From: Welwitschia mirabilis
Taxonomy: Eukaryota > Gnetophyta > Gnetopsida > Welwitschiales
Assembly: GCA_051453625.1 (NCBI GenBank)
Contig: JBOZIK010000001.1
Span: forward strand, 243,881,787 to 243,944,771
Length of the DNA stretch: 62,985 nt
Reading direction: 5' to 3'
The notes under the pieces were generated by a model, which worked only from the letters and a program-made list of their open reading frames with translations, did no database searches and was not told where the DNA came from. Made by a program: the position numbers and the translations under genes. This document shows, one piece after another, positions 45,575 through 58,720 of this stretch; the stretch's first letter is position 1; each line of letters starts with the position of its first letter.

Positions 45575-47789
45575 ATTCCTCCATGTCTATAAATATTAGT
45601 ATTAGGAGAAGACCCTTAATATTTGATAATTGATAGGCTTCAATTTATAAAAATATCTCTTCACTTTTTGATCTCTTCTATAGTTATTTACAAAACTTGG
45701 AGAAAGGTTATAGGATTCATCTCTTGTAATGGCATTACTTCGAATGTTGTTATTAATATCAATAATTAAGTCCATGGATGTAAAGTGTCTTCTTTTTTCC
45801 CTTAAATTTAAAGTGTATGAGAACACTCAAAGAGACTCTAGTAGCTTCTCCTTATACTCTTTCAATGCTTTAGATTTTATTAGGTATTGAGAGGTATGCA
45901 TCTTGAGTCTCTAAATCTTTATAGTACTCTTGCATTATAGACATTCTTCTTGCATCTATGATCAAAGGAAAATCTAAGATGTAGAGAACTATATAAATAC
46001 CTTCTAATTCATTTCAACTTTTTAGAATATGTTGGATACAAAATCCACAACTTTGAACTAAATACCAACACCTTACTACTACCTACCTTCAAATACTTGA
46101 AGCAAAATTAAATATCATTAGAAATGTTCCACCTCATAGAATCAAGTTCAATAGCATAGTATAGGAACTAGGCCATCTATTTATGTATTCTTGTGATCAT
46201 AGAACTCAATCAATAGAAACTAATTTGAAGGGCAAGTTCTACAAGGTACCTAAGAAAAACATCTAGAAGAAAACATAGATAACTAGACAAATGGAGTATC
46301 AAAAATGAAATAGTCATTTCAAACTAGAAATAAGAAATGGAAAAATCTAGTGAATTGATCCAAAAGTTATAAGCCATAAGATCCATATAAAATAAAGAGA
46401 TTCAAAAGGTCAAAGAAGTCTAAAATTAAAGAAATACATTCTTAACCTCAGTAGTTACTAAGAGAGATACTAAACACTTCCTTCAAGCATTTACCCATTA
46501 TTCAAAAACATTATCACCAATTTTCAGAAAGATCTATCTTCAAAAGTAGTATCTTGAGGAGAAGGATAAGGATTTTTGTGTTCAAAGATCTAAAATTCCA
46601 TCTAAATAATTCACATCTTTATAGGAGAAGGTTTTAGAGAAACATCATTACCAATTATTATCTCCTATGCTTGGTAGTTTCTAAGGTTTTTAGCATAGCA
46701 TATTTCTTACTTTTCTAATTTTTATTTCTCATTATTTCTCTACATTATGTCTCCATATGAACTTGCATATTTTTCACCACTTTCATCTACTTTAATTCAA
46801 ACCTCTTTATTCAATTAAAAATAAGTCATGAAATGCACTAATAATCTTGAAGATGACTTCAATATATATTCAACTTCATTTTATGTTATTTTAAGGATTC
46901 TTTTGGGTTATTTATGTATAAAAGATTTATTTTTTACTTAAGTATAACCAATTAGTGCATTTATCCTTGATAAAATTCATAAGAAATAATTTAAAATAGA
47001 AATTAGAGCATTTTACAAAAAAGAAAGAAATGTCCTAGGGTCTTTTCTAAGGCTTTGTTTTAGGGTAGTTATTTTATAAAAATATTAAATTTTTACTAGT
47101 ATTAGGTAAGTTATACAAAAGAATGATTCAATTCAAACATAGAATTCATAACCCACCTTAAACCACTACCTTCTGTAGAGTAGAAAATTGTGATCTACTA
47201 GACTACATTAAAAAGTTATAACTCTGGATGTATGGTAGTGCTTTTAATTATATGAGGAAGCTTTATAACGGTTACAATATATTTAAAATAATTTCAAAGT
47301 TAATAATGTAAAAAAAAAATAGAAAGTCATTATATATTGATGTTCTTAATTAGAGATACAATAACATAATGGGATCATCTTAGTACCTAAAAAAATAACT
47401 AGGTTACTAGTTAGACTTTACAAAATAATTTTAAAATGCCTTTGTTTTAGATTATTTCATCAAAGATAATAGAGTATAATTAAAGTGATTAAGGTTAAGA
47501 AGAAGAAGTCTCAATGGATAATAAAATAAATTTTAGAAAGTAGTGAAATATTAGACACATATAAACCAAAGGAACTTGTAAATATTTTGTAGGAACCCTT
47601 CCACTGAAGCTATAAAGCCTTGTTTTCCTGTTAAAACCAAAATTACCACAAGAAGCAGACCAAAAATTCAAGTATTATATGAAGATAGAATAATAACTTT
47701 CCATAATAGTTGGAATGTCTAACATGATAGAATTATTATAACATCCACCAAAGTTGAAATATGCCTCTACAACATCAGAGTCAAGCATA
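45575..47789. other. Unassigned region with a short open frame, between C and F
   Basis: A minus frame at 45602-45826 (74 codons, Arg/Asn/Tyr-rich, with NNYRRDQKVKRYFYKLK) extends upstream to about 45900 with one stop. I do not recognise it, and a frameshifted continuation is possible to about 46000. It has no neighbour relation except lying beside C's insertion point. The remainder may include the decayed 5' part of element F, but no LTR pair or primer site was found. Confidence 0.35.
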
Positions 47790-48300
47790 GACAACATTAA
47801 CAAATTATGCAATTCCAACATGTTACCATTATAAGAAGAAAGGGTATATCATGAGAAATTATCTAAGAAAGAAGGGAACAATTGAGCAAGACCATCCTCA
47901 ATCTTACAAGGACAAACATAAGTTGTGAAATGATATTTTTCTAACATGGGAGTAAGATTTGTATGAAACTAATTTTTAGTCATTAAGTTTAAATGATCTT
48001 TAAAAAAATAAGCCTATTTAATTTCTTGTTGATATTGGTTCTAGTATTAATTTTATTTCACTAAAAATTATCAATTCTTAGTAGAGAATCTAGTTTTAAA
48101 TTTAAAGTCGTAGGATGTAAGGTAATAACATAATCTAGTCTCTATGTAAACTTAACATTCATCATTACTGATTTACATTTTACATACAAGTTTTGTGTTT
48201 TTGATATTGGAAAATATGATGCAATAATAGACATGTTCTTTTTTACTAAATATAATTTAAAAGCTTTCTTTCAAAAACAACCCTTTTTCTTCTCACTCTA
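47790..48300 (+). pseudogene. Element F zinc knuckle and protease remnant
   Basis: CYHYKKKGYIMRNY at 47821-47862 is a CX2CX4HX4C knuckle in which the second Cys, His and last Cys are all Tyr, each one transition from the ancestral codon. A Ty3/gypsy aspartic protease follows with LVDIGSSINFIS at 48025-48060 (active-site Asp and Gly kept, the middle Ser now Ile). FCVFDIGKYDAIIDMFFFTKY lies at about 48190-48250, the family's (L)GxYDxILGMDWLxxY block. This sits at the gag/pol junction of a chromovirus-like element. Confidence 0.8.
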
Positions 48301-48399
48301 GCTAGAGCTTAAATACTCAAAGGAGAAGACATGAAGAAGAAAAATCCATATATGCCAAAATGGAAGATGGATAAAGACATAAGAACAACACAGTTTTTT

Positions 48400-49740
48400 T
48401 TATGTCATGGTAATAAAGGATGATGAAATTTAATTACCAGAAGAGTTATATGAATTCCATAAAGTATTTGAAGATAAAACATGCTTACTATCAAAAAGAA
48501 ATATCTAACATACTATAGATCTTATACCGCATGCACAACCTATCTCTTAAGCTCCATATTGATTGTTAGTTATTAAACTAAGGAAACTTAAGTTGTAAAT
48601 AGAACAATTAGTGAATGAAAAGAAAACTCAAGACAAGTGTAATACCATGAGAATTCCTAGTACTAGTTGTTAATAAGAAGGACAGATTACTTCACTTATC
48701 CATTAACTATAATTACTTAAGCAAGGCAATCATTAAGAACAAGCACCTATTGCCTTAAATTAATGACTTATTTAATTAATTATAAATAATAAGATTAAGA
48801 CATTATAAAATACATACAAAGGAAAATATATTCTAAAAATAGCATTTAGAACTAAATATGACCACTCTAGTTTAAAGTAATGTTATTTGATTTGAGAAAT
48901 GCTTCAATCATATGCATAATGTTAATGAATAACACTTTTCATACATGCTTGAACACGTTTATAGTTGCTATTATAATATATGATGTTTTTGAATATTATA
49001 AAAGTAAGGAGGAACATNNNNNNNNNNNNNNNNNNNNNNNNNNNNNNNNNNNNNNNNNNNNNNNNNNNNNNNNNNNNNNNNNNNNNNNNNNNNNNNNNNN
49101 NNNNNNNNNNNNNNNNNTGAATATTATAAAAGTAAGGAGGAACATATCTAATACCTAAAGAGAGTTTTTCAATTGCTCAAAAATCATGTATTAACTAGAA
49201 AATGAATAAAATGTGAATTTTTTAGAACTTTAGTTAATTACTTAGGTTATGTTATATCAAATAAAGATATCTAAATATATCCTAATAAGATGTAAGTAGT
49301 AAGGGAATGGTTAGGTCTTGCAAGATTTCATAGTCAATTCATTTAGAATGTTTCCAAAATCACAAGTCCACTAATGATTTAATGAAGGAAAAAAAACCAT
49401 TTTGTTTTGATGATCCATGTAAAAAATCTTTCTTCATATTAAACTTTTATTAAATTTAGCACCAATACTAAAAATTCTAGGAATGGATAAAGAGTTTTGA
49501 GTGGTAACAAATGCATGTGGATAAGGCATTGGAGTGGTTCTAATACAAGAAGGATTGGTAATTGTATATGAACTACAAGATGTTAATAAACATGAATGTA
49601 ACTATCTTGTACATAATGTGGAACTATTAGTCACTATTCATGAATTAAAGACATGGATACACTATCTCCTAGGAGGTAAGTTTCAAATAAAACTTGATCA
49701 TAAAATCTTATAATTTCTCCAAAACTACCCTCTATTAAAC
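48400..49740 (+). pseudogene. Element F reverse transcriptase and RNase H remnant
   Basis: Chromovirus-like Ty3/gypsy pol. The upstream block ELYEFHKVFEDK and then TIDLIPHAQPIS, APY (about 48440-48570) is followed by the RT core KIAFRTKYDHSS (about 48835) and a decayed MPFGLTNAP block. The active site at about 48965-49000 reads IIIYDVFEYYKSKEEH, where the family has FIDDILVYSKSxEEH, so the first catalytic Asp is now Tyr. A 100-N gap (49018-49117) follows. RNase H lies at 49500-49740: GIGVVLIQEG, VIVYELQDVNKHECNYLVHN, WIHYLLGGKFQIKLDHKIL. Stops are frequent. Confidence 0.85.
49018..49117. other. 100-N assembly gap with duplicated flanks
   Basis: The bases just before the gap (TGAATATTATAAAAGTAAGG, continuing AGGAACAT) recur immediately after it. 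Merging the two copies restores the RT reading (KSKEEHI... VFQLLKNHVLTRK) across the junction, so no DNA need be missing. Confidence 0.9.
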
Positions 49741-49899
49741 ATGATTTACTCACAAGAAAAGGAGAACAAATTGGCTAATATAGTTAGCCAAATGTGGTAT
49801 ATGATGATTTGAACTATTAACTTAGAAATTCCAAAGAAAATAAGGTTACAAATTCCCTATGTTGAACTATTTAGGAAAATTTAAAAAGATATATTAAAT

Positions 49900-50900
49900 T
49901 AAAATGAAGTTCACCCTATCATTTAACATTTAATTATATATTACAAAGAAATAAATTGGTCTACGTTTCATAAGGACCATGGCATTAGCCTCAAATTATG
50001 CAACAGGATCACAAAGTACCATATGTAAGGAATTATGACTTTGAAGAAACTTACACCACATTATAGTATAAATATTAATGGCCTAGAATAAAAGTTCAAG
50101 TAAAAAAATTCATTAAAGGATGTTTAATTTATTAAAAGATTAATGTAGAATAGAAAAAATTAATAGGAGTATTGAAGCCATTAGAAATAACATCAAGGAA
50201 ATGGAAAAAGATTACAATAAACTTCATTACAAGATTATTTAAAATAATTAGAAAATATGACCTAATATTTGTATGCATTGATAGATTAACAAAGATGGCT
50301 TACTTTGTCCCAACTAAGATGCAAATCATAGGAGAGGATATTTATCGATAATTTATAAGGGAGATATTTAAATTACATTGCATTTTAAAATTATTATTTT
50401 TATCACGATTTAAAATTTTTATCTAATTTTTGGTGATAATTATTTAAGTAGTTAAAAATATAAGTATTTTATAATATAGCCTTTTACCCTAATATTGATA
50501 GATAAATTGAGTGAATAAACTGTATATTGGAGTACATGCTAAAAATATATGTAATAAGTAAACCCCTTAGGTTGAAATACTATCTACATTTAGGAGAGTT
50601 TTCTTACAATTAAGGGTAATAGTCCTTTATCAAGTGCTTTTCATTCAAAGCTATATGTGGTAGGAATTATCTAACCCTAATTACTTGGAAAGATCTAACT
50701 CAAAGAGAAAAAGGATAGCAGTAAGAAATTAAAAGAATGGAGAAAATCATCAAAACGATTTAGAAGAAATTAGAAGGCATTCAATGTAGGCATAAAACAA
50801 TGCTAAATAATCTTATTTTTTTAATAAGAAGGAAGAAGGATATCTACCCCACAATTTACATGTTTATGATGTGTAGCAAAGGCTATTAAATGAGTTAGGA
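49900..50900 (+). pseudogene. Element F integrase remnant
   Basis: After the RNase H tail, the integrase zinc-binding region is decayed. INVE/QKKLIGVLKPLEI-type wording lies at about 50135-50195 and the core begins at about 50190 (KWKKITINFITRLFKIIRKYD). CIDRLTKMAYFVPTKM at 50276-50320 is a highly typical chromovirus/Ty3 integrase block. The C-terminal module follows at about 50590-50800 (LGEFSYN, LITWKDLTQREKG, IKRMEKIIKTI). A chromodomain could not be shown. Multiple stops. Confidence 0.8.
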
Positions 50901-53756
50901 ACTAATGTGCTAAAAAGAATAGATTTAAAGAAGAGATCTTAGTTTCTTAAAGAATAATAAATTCAAAAGAATTATTAATGATAGAGATAAATTTTTCATA
51001 ATTTTTATGCTAGAGCATATTACTAAGGATTTAGAAGTTCTACAATAAGATATTCATATAACAATGAAGGAGGATTTATTTGATCACCCCTTGAAAGATA
51101 AATAATTGTAGGTTCAAAATCCATAACATTAAAAAATATAGTAAAATTATTATCTATTTGAATATGAGAAGTTGGATAAGATGAATTTAAGGAAATGGAT
51201 TATTCAAATTTGGCTGATAAAGTCTTAACAATACTTCCACAAAACCTTAATTGCTACCTAAATATATAACATAAAATAAAGAAAGAATTAAAAAGAAAAC
51301 AGATAAAAAATACTAATATCTAGAAAAATAAACAAAGGATTACTAAATAAAGAAGGATCCTATGTTTAGTTAAGAGAAATAATAAATTTTGAAGATAAAT
51401 AAAAATGCCCTGTCAAAGTACCCATCATAAAAGAATCAAATTATAAATAGACATAGTTATAGAGAATTCTTATTGAATTTTGTTTAGCTATATATTCCTA
51501 GATAAAAATTAAGAAGTAGAGATTTGATGACATTTAATAGCTAAAGACTTTAAAAAAAATCTAGTATTAGGGCAAAACATTTATCACTTGCTTCAAGGAT
51601 GAGTAAAAGCTTTTGATTTATAAGATTAGATTCAATACAAAAACACTAAAAATGGAAGCCATTAAAATCAAAAGAATCCTTTGATAAAATAATTTCAATC
51701 CTTTGAGCAATATATATTTTTATGAAAGACAATAGCAAAGGTAGATTACAAAGATTAACATAGCAAGGAATAAAAATATAAGCAGAGTTATCCACATTAA
51801 AATCAGATGCCCATGCATAAGTGACTAACATTATAAAGCAAGTTGGAAAAATCTTAAGTGAAAAAGATTTCTTTACCATAGGGTATTTGAGAATTTAATA
51901 AGAATGAAACTAGAAGTATGATATATAGCATAAGAAATTTTGATATCCTTCAAATGAAGGACATGCTATGCCTATGTGAACATTTAAATACAATGAAGTA
52001 AAAAACAAACTACTTAAAGAAAGACAAAATAAAAAGCATAGTATTTAAAAATCGATTCTAAAATGTCAAAAAAGAATAAGTTAATAAAGGAGCTAGATCA
52101 CTTATCATGATTCCTAACCCTAACAAAAAGTGATAAGAAACATTTAGAACGCTAAAACTTTGTTATAGGACATTAATAGTAACTTTGCAAAACACTGATA
52201 ATCATTTTGTAGAGAATTGATTAGAAGTATTTGAGGTTTATAACTATTAACAAAGGTCCACATATGATTAGAGGCTTTATGATTTGAAATGATAAAAAAA
52301 TTAAACTATTAATCAAACTATTATATTTTGTAGATATTCACGAAAACAAAAAAAATGAAAGGTAAAAATAATTTCATTTTAAATCATTAAAAGCTTATAA
52401 TGCTCTTTGAAATTATTATCTAAGTGGAGAATTAATTAAATAGAAAAATTAAAATTATCTTGGTTATAAATATTTTTCTGTTTAGGATGAATGAATAAAT
52501 TAACTTTTCCAGAGAATTTTTGAAAATTTTATTTGATAATTATAAATTAGCATTATTTTTGAAAAAATGAGGTAGAATCCTCTAGAGACTATCTTATTCA
52601 TTATACATAGAAATGAAAAGATCAAGATTTTAATTTTAGTAAAAAAGTAGCATATGATTCTTTCAAATTATGTCAAACACTTAGTTAAACAATCATAGTA
52701 TTCCACAAGTAAATGAGAGGTAAATATTAATTTTTATTATTTTCTTTTCTTATGTATTATGAAAACTTTAAAAAGAGTGTAATGTAAAGCTATTTAGAGG
52801 AAATGTTTCTCATGTTTAAACTACTTTCAATTTCATCATTGATGAAGCAAGGGAAAATATGAAAATCCAAAAATAAACTATATTTTAAAGTATAATATTA
52901 TTATTTTTAAATTTTAATTTTCTTGTTCTTTTATTCTTAGCTAGTATTTTATTGTAAATGAATTGGGTGACTGGGACTTTATCATACTAAAATGATCCTA
53001 CATTCTTTTTTCTTCTAGCCCTTAAATTTATTTTTTTAATTAAGATGAAGTTTTTAAGTTTCTAAAAACTTTTAGTTATTAAGTAGTATATAAGGAATTA
53101 AGGAATAATTTGAAAGTAGAACTATTTCTCATATGTTATAATTCTTAATTACTAAGGCTAAAACTTCTATTATTAGTAGTATACTAGGAACCATAAAACC
53201 AATTTTTTAATTTCTTCATAAAAAAAGGCTACCTATGCTAATCTTTTGTCTTACATTGACTGAATGAAAATGACACCGAATTTTTTGTGATCCTTATACT
53301 ACTATAAGGTTTTCATGTAATTTTTTATTTAATACTACTTATTAATTTAAATTTTTATTATTTTGTATATATTATTTTTTAGAATATAGAGAATAATTTA
53401 AGCATATAATGTTAAATAGATATATAAATGAATAGCATATATATTTATTTGAAAATTTCTTTTCTTATTTATTCTCAAGATATTATAATACCAAAGGTAT
53501 TTTCATAAAGTAAGAGAATGTGATAGAAAGAATGAAATATATTGACTTTGATTAAAAAAAAAAGTTTCATAATATGTTAAGAATAATAACTTTAGATAGA
53601 AATTCTAGAATCTTCTAAGTAAGTCCTAATGTACTTCTTTACATGTAATAATATAACCAAATTACCTAGGTGAGATGTTAGTACATAGATATAGCTTTTA
53701 AATTGTAGTATCTAATACTTTATTTTAGTTACACCAGCATTATAAGATGGCATGTT
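50901..53756. other. Downstream of F: no gene recognised
   Basis: AT-rich, probably the 3' part of element F and its decayed LTR, but I could not match an LTR to the region upstream of 47790. The minus frame 51646-51879 has no family support. Confidence 0.35.
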
Positions 53757-55066
53757 AACTATAGTATAATGTCTCAAATTTAACCTAATTTTTCACTTAG
53801 CTATTGTTCTTTCACAGGGATAACATTAGGTATTGTATTAGTTTTACACCAATTTAACTTTGAAAATAATTATAAAGAGGAAAGAAAAGAAGAGTTGAAG
53901 TGATCTTAAGGTTGAAATTCATCTTCAAGAGAAGGAAACCAAACTAGCTTCAAGGTATTACTGGTTCATCCTTAAATACTCCTTCAATCCAATGTTATAC
54001 AAATTCCATTTTCTATAAAATACTTTAAACCATCAAGTGCATTTGGATCAAGTCACGGGGCATAATCCCACCCTCCATATGATAATTAGTAAATTCACTT
54101 AACACTTTAACCTTAAAATAATAATATAAAGTAATAACTTTTAGAGTTTTTAATAAAAGTTAATTTACACAAATGAAATAAATTTTATTGTAAAAGTAGT
54201 TACTTAAGCATTCAAATTATGATATTACTCATGAATCAAAATCAAAAAAAATAAATTCTATAGGAAAAAGAAGAAAAATACCTCAAGTAATCCTTAAGAC
54301 TAGCTTACTCACCAAAACATTACATAGAAACACATAACAAGTTGGTTCTCTAAAAATATCCAAAAATTTTTTAAGGCAAAGATGAATACAACAAATAATT
54401 CGAGGTCATTCTATTGGAAGAGATGAAATGAGGGATGATTACAAGCTCTTAGCTTATAGCATTAGGTAAAATCTTGTTATTTAGCATTTGGTGAAATGGA
54501 TTCTATAGTTTAGTATTAGTTAAAGTTTTTGTCACTTAGTATTTGATATGATGGTTTAACTTCTCATCCATTTGGTGAAGATGCTTATGATGATATCACC
54601 ACTTAACTCCAGAGTATTATAGATATTACCAATTACTAACTATACCATGTGTTTCCATTTCCATCCTAATCATTCCTGCCAAATGTGACTCTACAAATCC
54701 TTATCATCAGTACCACATGTTAATATAAATGCAATTAATTTCTAATGCCTAATTTGATTAAGTCTGTAACTAAATTTTGTCTAATTTTACCTAACATTCT
54801 AGGAATGTAAGTTTGAAGGGAATCTTAGTAAATAGCCCATAGGTTCCAGTGACTTGGATGACAACACCAATGTTCTAAATTTGATGATCATGAAATTAAA
54901 CCTTGTTTAAGTAACCTAAAAATTTCATAAGAAAATAGATAATGCATAATTAATGTAAATACCAAAATAAGACCTACTTTATGATAAAATTAATTATATT
55001 AGTATCTTCTATTATGGTTAATTAGTTATTTAACTTTATCATAAAGTTAATTTTTATGTGTTAACA
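53757..55066 (-). repeat. 3' LTR of element G
   Basis: Ends on the + strand in TTATGTGTTAACA and pairs with 60028-61378. The left edge is approximate, defined by loss of similarity upstream of CTATAGTATAATGTCT. Confidence 0.82.
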
Positions 55067-56860
55067 CATCCTCTAACTAGCCATTAACCAGTTCCTTAGC
55101 AAAAAGATGATAATTACATGGCTAAACACAAAAAAATTATTAAAGTTAAATGTTCTTAAGTGTGAGAAAGATGTATCTTTGAAAATTTTATAACCAACTT
55201 TAAATGATTAAGGCATTGAAACAAAAAACGTTAGCATTAGAATTAGATGTCATAGGTTAAACAAGAAAAAAATTATTGAATTCAAATGTGCTTAATCAAG
55301 AGAAAGGTGTATTTTTAAAAATTTTGTAATCAATTTTAAGTGATTGAAGCACCAAAATAAAAGTTTTAACATTAAAATTGGATGTCACATTCCCTAATCA
55401 AAACTGAACCTTATCTTCAAAGTTTGTGGTGAAAAACATTTAAGTCATTTAAGAACATAGGTGTAGATAGATTATAAAGAGTTATTTTATTAAAAATGAT
55501 GTAAATTAAGCTTAAAAAAAGGAAATCTATTTACAACGAGACATGTGCCAAGTGGTAAAACTATCCACAAAAATAGTTAATTCATTAAGTATTAGTTCTC
55601 ATAAAAATTATATAGAATAAAATTTAGTGAAGTGATGCAAGGTAAATAAGATGGAAAACATGTAAACAAAGTAAAACTATAAATTAATGAATAAATAAGT
55701 GAACTATCCTAAGTTATTAATCTTTTATTATATTTTTTCATTTTTAGTGGATCACAATCTCAACCAAAATAAGTTTTAATAAAGTAACTTATATGTATTT
55801 AAGAAATCAATGCAAATTCTAAGTATGAAAGATAAGAAACAATGGTTCACATAAAGCCTTTGATTTCCATATTTTTATTCCTTTATTTTTAATTTCTACC
55901 TTTGTATATGTCTTTAGTATTATGCCTTCAAACTACATTGAGCATCAAATGTGACAACATTTCTACCAATAGAGTTAAGCATGTTATATTATATACAAAT
56001 TAATGCTACATTACTAGCAAGTGTTTATAGCCCTAATGTAGTTGAACATGACAGAATTAGATCATTAAAACTACATTGCAAGTAGGCATCCATAGCCCTA
56101 ATGCAGTTAACTAAACCCAATTAAGTAATTGATGTTATGTGTTTTTGGAGAAGAGATATATTAATTTCTTTTTTTCATCTTCCTATAATTATTTTTTATG
56201 CACTTTTAGGGGGTCATTGACCTAGTTAAGACAATTCTTATCTGTATTAAAGGCTTTTTACTTAATGAGTCCATGTAAAGATAAATCCCATGTTTTTAAC
56301 CAAGTTTTACTAAAATTGAAGATCCTAAGTAAATATGTCCTTAACTAACCCATTAAAAATAAATATTTTTTTCCTTAAAAACTTATAAGTAAAACTAAAC
56401 TTAACCATTACTTACATGATAATGCAATTACTTATTATTGAGCTTTATTTTAAGGGCATTTAATCTAGATTAGTAAGCCTCATAAATTCATGTGTTGATT
56501 ATTTGGGTGGATGATTTATGGATTTGATGCAATGATTTGAAAATGGATTTGATGACTATCAAGGTTTAAAAGGGTGATGAAATGAGTGGTAATGATGTGA
56601 TGGAGTGCTTATGAGAAAATCATCCTTAGGCAAAAACTAGTTTTTAAGATGACTTATTACAAAAGACTTAATAAGTATGTAGCTATTAGGTTTAGAATCA
56701 AAGAAGTGATGGTTAAATTATAGCAAAGAGTTCTAAGTATTTGACTCAGGAGGAGAACATTAAAGCTACAAGTTTTATTAAGTCAATTAGTCTCTTTAAT
56801 ATTACTTAGTAATTTTATTATATTAAATATATTTAAGTCTATAGTCATGTTGTTAAATGA
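55067..56860 (-). other. Element G region between protease and 3' LTR, pol missing
   Basis: About 1.8 kb without RT or integrase motifs. Near 56205-56225 the minus strand reads VNDPLK, resembling the VNG(Q)RLK tail that follows integrase in Athila/Tat elements, so a deletion may have joined protease end to integrase tail. Confidence 0.45.
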
Positions 56861-57480
56861 TATTTTCATTTTACGATTTCTACAATTGATGAAAGCATTA
56901 GAAGTTTCAAGGAAAAGTCTTTCTAAGATGATGGGAATTGAATTTTATTTTTTTATATTCATCACTAAGACTACGAAGTCAGCTGGGAAATAGTAGTTAT
57001 TAACTTGAACTATTATGTCCTCAACTATTCCTAAGGGAAACTACACATTAATTGGAATTGTATTTTAGTGTACTTAAGTTTGTATAAGCTAATTTCCTTG
57101 TAAATATCATGAAGTAGAATATTGACATTTACTCTTAGATTTAACAAGTCTTGTTTAATGTTTTTGTCTTCAATCAAAATACCTATCATGAGGCAAGTTG
57201 GATCTTTATACTTGGGTATAATATGGCTTTGGATGATTTCACTTGTTTGCTAGGGTAAGAAGGCTTTTCTTTTAATTCCAATGTGTTTTTTTATAGTGCA
57301 CATAGCCTTAAGGAATTTTGCATAATAAGGAATCTTTTTTATTACTTCCAAGAGATTTATATTGATTTTATCTTCTTTAAAAATATCTAAGGCCTCAAGT
57401 TGCTATTTCTCAATGTTCTCCTTTCTAAGACATTAGGGGAAAGGTAAAGGCTCTCTATATGTAGGAAATAATTCTTCTAA
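56860..57480 (-). pseudogene. Element G protease remnant
   Basis: Minus strand, from the gag linker: EPLPFP, LEALDIFKEDKININLLEVI, KKIPYYAKFLKAMCTIKKH (about 57290-57440), IPKYKDPTCLMIG (about 57200), then the active-site loop NLRVNVNILLHDIYKEISLY at about 57065-57122, GIVEDIIVQVNNYYFPADF at about 56975-57035 and IPIILERLFLETSNAFIN near 56900. All blocks occur in Athila/Tat order. The catalytic DLGAS-type loop reads NLRVN, so Asp is Asn and Gly is Arg: no activity is expected. The linker is unusually well preserved compared with A. Confidence 0.85.
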
Positions 57481-58720
57481 GTCTATTAACTTTTATTTAT
57501 TTAAAGCTTGGGAAAAAGGTAAAGGTTCTTAATAAGGAGTTATATCTTTCTCTTCTACTTTTCCCTTATTTCTACTCTAGATTAGCCCTTAGTTAATCTC
57601 TCTATCACTTTTAAGTTGAATTGCTTTTATTTGCTCTAAGTGGCTTGATTCTTCTTTAAAAAATCTAACTCAATTAGAATTAGAATAAGCACTCATATGA
57701 GGTTTTCCTATTTCCATTTAGTTTATTAATAAGAGGATGTAGGTGGTGGTTTGTTGGAGTTTCTTTATGTTTTGTTCTAATCTTTGATTTATTTGTATTT
57801 GTGTTTTTATAAACGTTTTAAGAGTATCGTCTAACAAGGTAGATGTTGATGGTTTTTTATAGTTGATTTGAAATGGTTTGAAGGAGAATGAAGGATATGG
57901 ATTTCTTAGTTGATTAATTTGATTACATTACTTTTAAGAAAAATTAAGGTGATTCCTCCACCTAGGGTTGTATGTGTTTTAGTGGGGGTACTTCTTGGGG
58001 TTTTGAAATTTTTGTCCTACCACATTTATCTATTCATTAATTGTGTTTTAGAATAGAGGAATGGAAGGGAATTGAGTAGTTTGATGAGTGTCAATATGGT
58101 AAATTAATCATTTGCATTTAATAACCATGGATTAAGGTAAAGGTAAAGTGGTTAAGGATTTTATCTTTTATGCTATATCATCTATTTTGATACTTCCTTC
58201 AAAGTTTTTAAGGATTTTATAGACACTTTTTGACGTAACTAGATGATTTATTCTTGAATATTTTGTAGGATTCTCATAGTTTTTTAAGCTCTTAGTTACA
58301 CTTTCTAAATAATCCCAAACCTCATCCAATGACATGCTCAGGAAATTACCATGGCTCATCATTTTTAGTAGTTGGTAGTTATTTGTGGATAATCCATCAT
58401 CAAAAGAAGTTATCTCCCTACCCAGTTTGAAGCCATATTTGAGGAATTTTAATGATAGATCTTTATAATTTTCTAAGTTCTAAGAGAATATTTCATGATC
58501 CTTCTATTGAAAGTTTATGATTTCTTTCCTAAAGGTATTTATTTTTTGACTAAGAAAGAACCTAGAGATGAAGGCTTTGATAAAGTCCAATACATTTATA
58601 ATGGAGAAGGATTTCATGATATATAACCAGGATTTTTCCTTATCTTTTAGGAAAAATAAGAATAAAGTAAGTCTAAGTGCATTATAAGTGTTTGAATATT
58701 AATGTATGATTGATAAGATG
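57480..58720 (-). pseudogene. Element G gag remnant
   Basis: A Retrotrans_gag domain runs on the minus strand from about 58690: LRLTLFLFFLKDKEKSWLY, INVLDFIKAFISRFFLSQK, INTFRKEIINFQ, YKDLSLKFLKYGF, then an uninterrupted 64-codon stretch (58168-58362) beginning MMSHGNFLSMSLDEVWDYL. This is the family's MCGGEFLxKxxDEAWDxLExL block. Downstream (57640-58060) is an Asn/Gln-rich tail with PRWRNHLNFS-type and KSKIRTKHKETPTNH wording that matches the second half of Athila gag across frameshifts. No zinc knuckle. Only a few stops lie in the first 180 codons, fewer than in A's gag. Confidence 0.88.

Noticed and set aside
51646-51879. 77-codon minus frame as a gene
   Set aside because: No recognisable motif, no neighbour support, and similar lengths occur by chance across the window.
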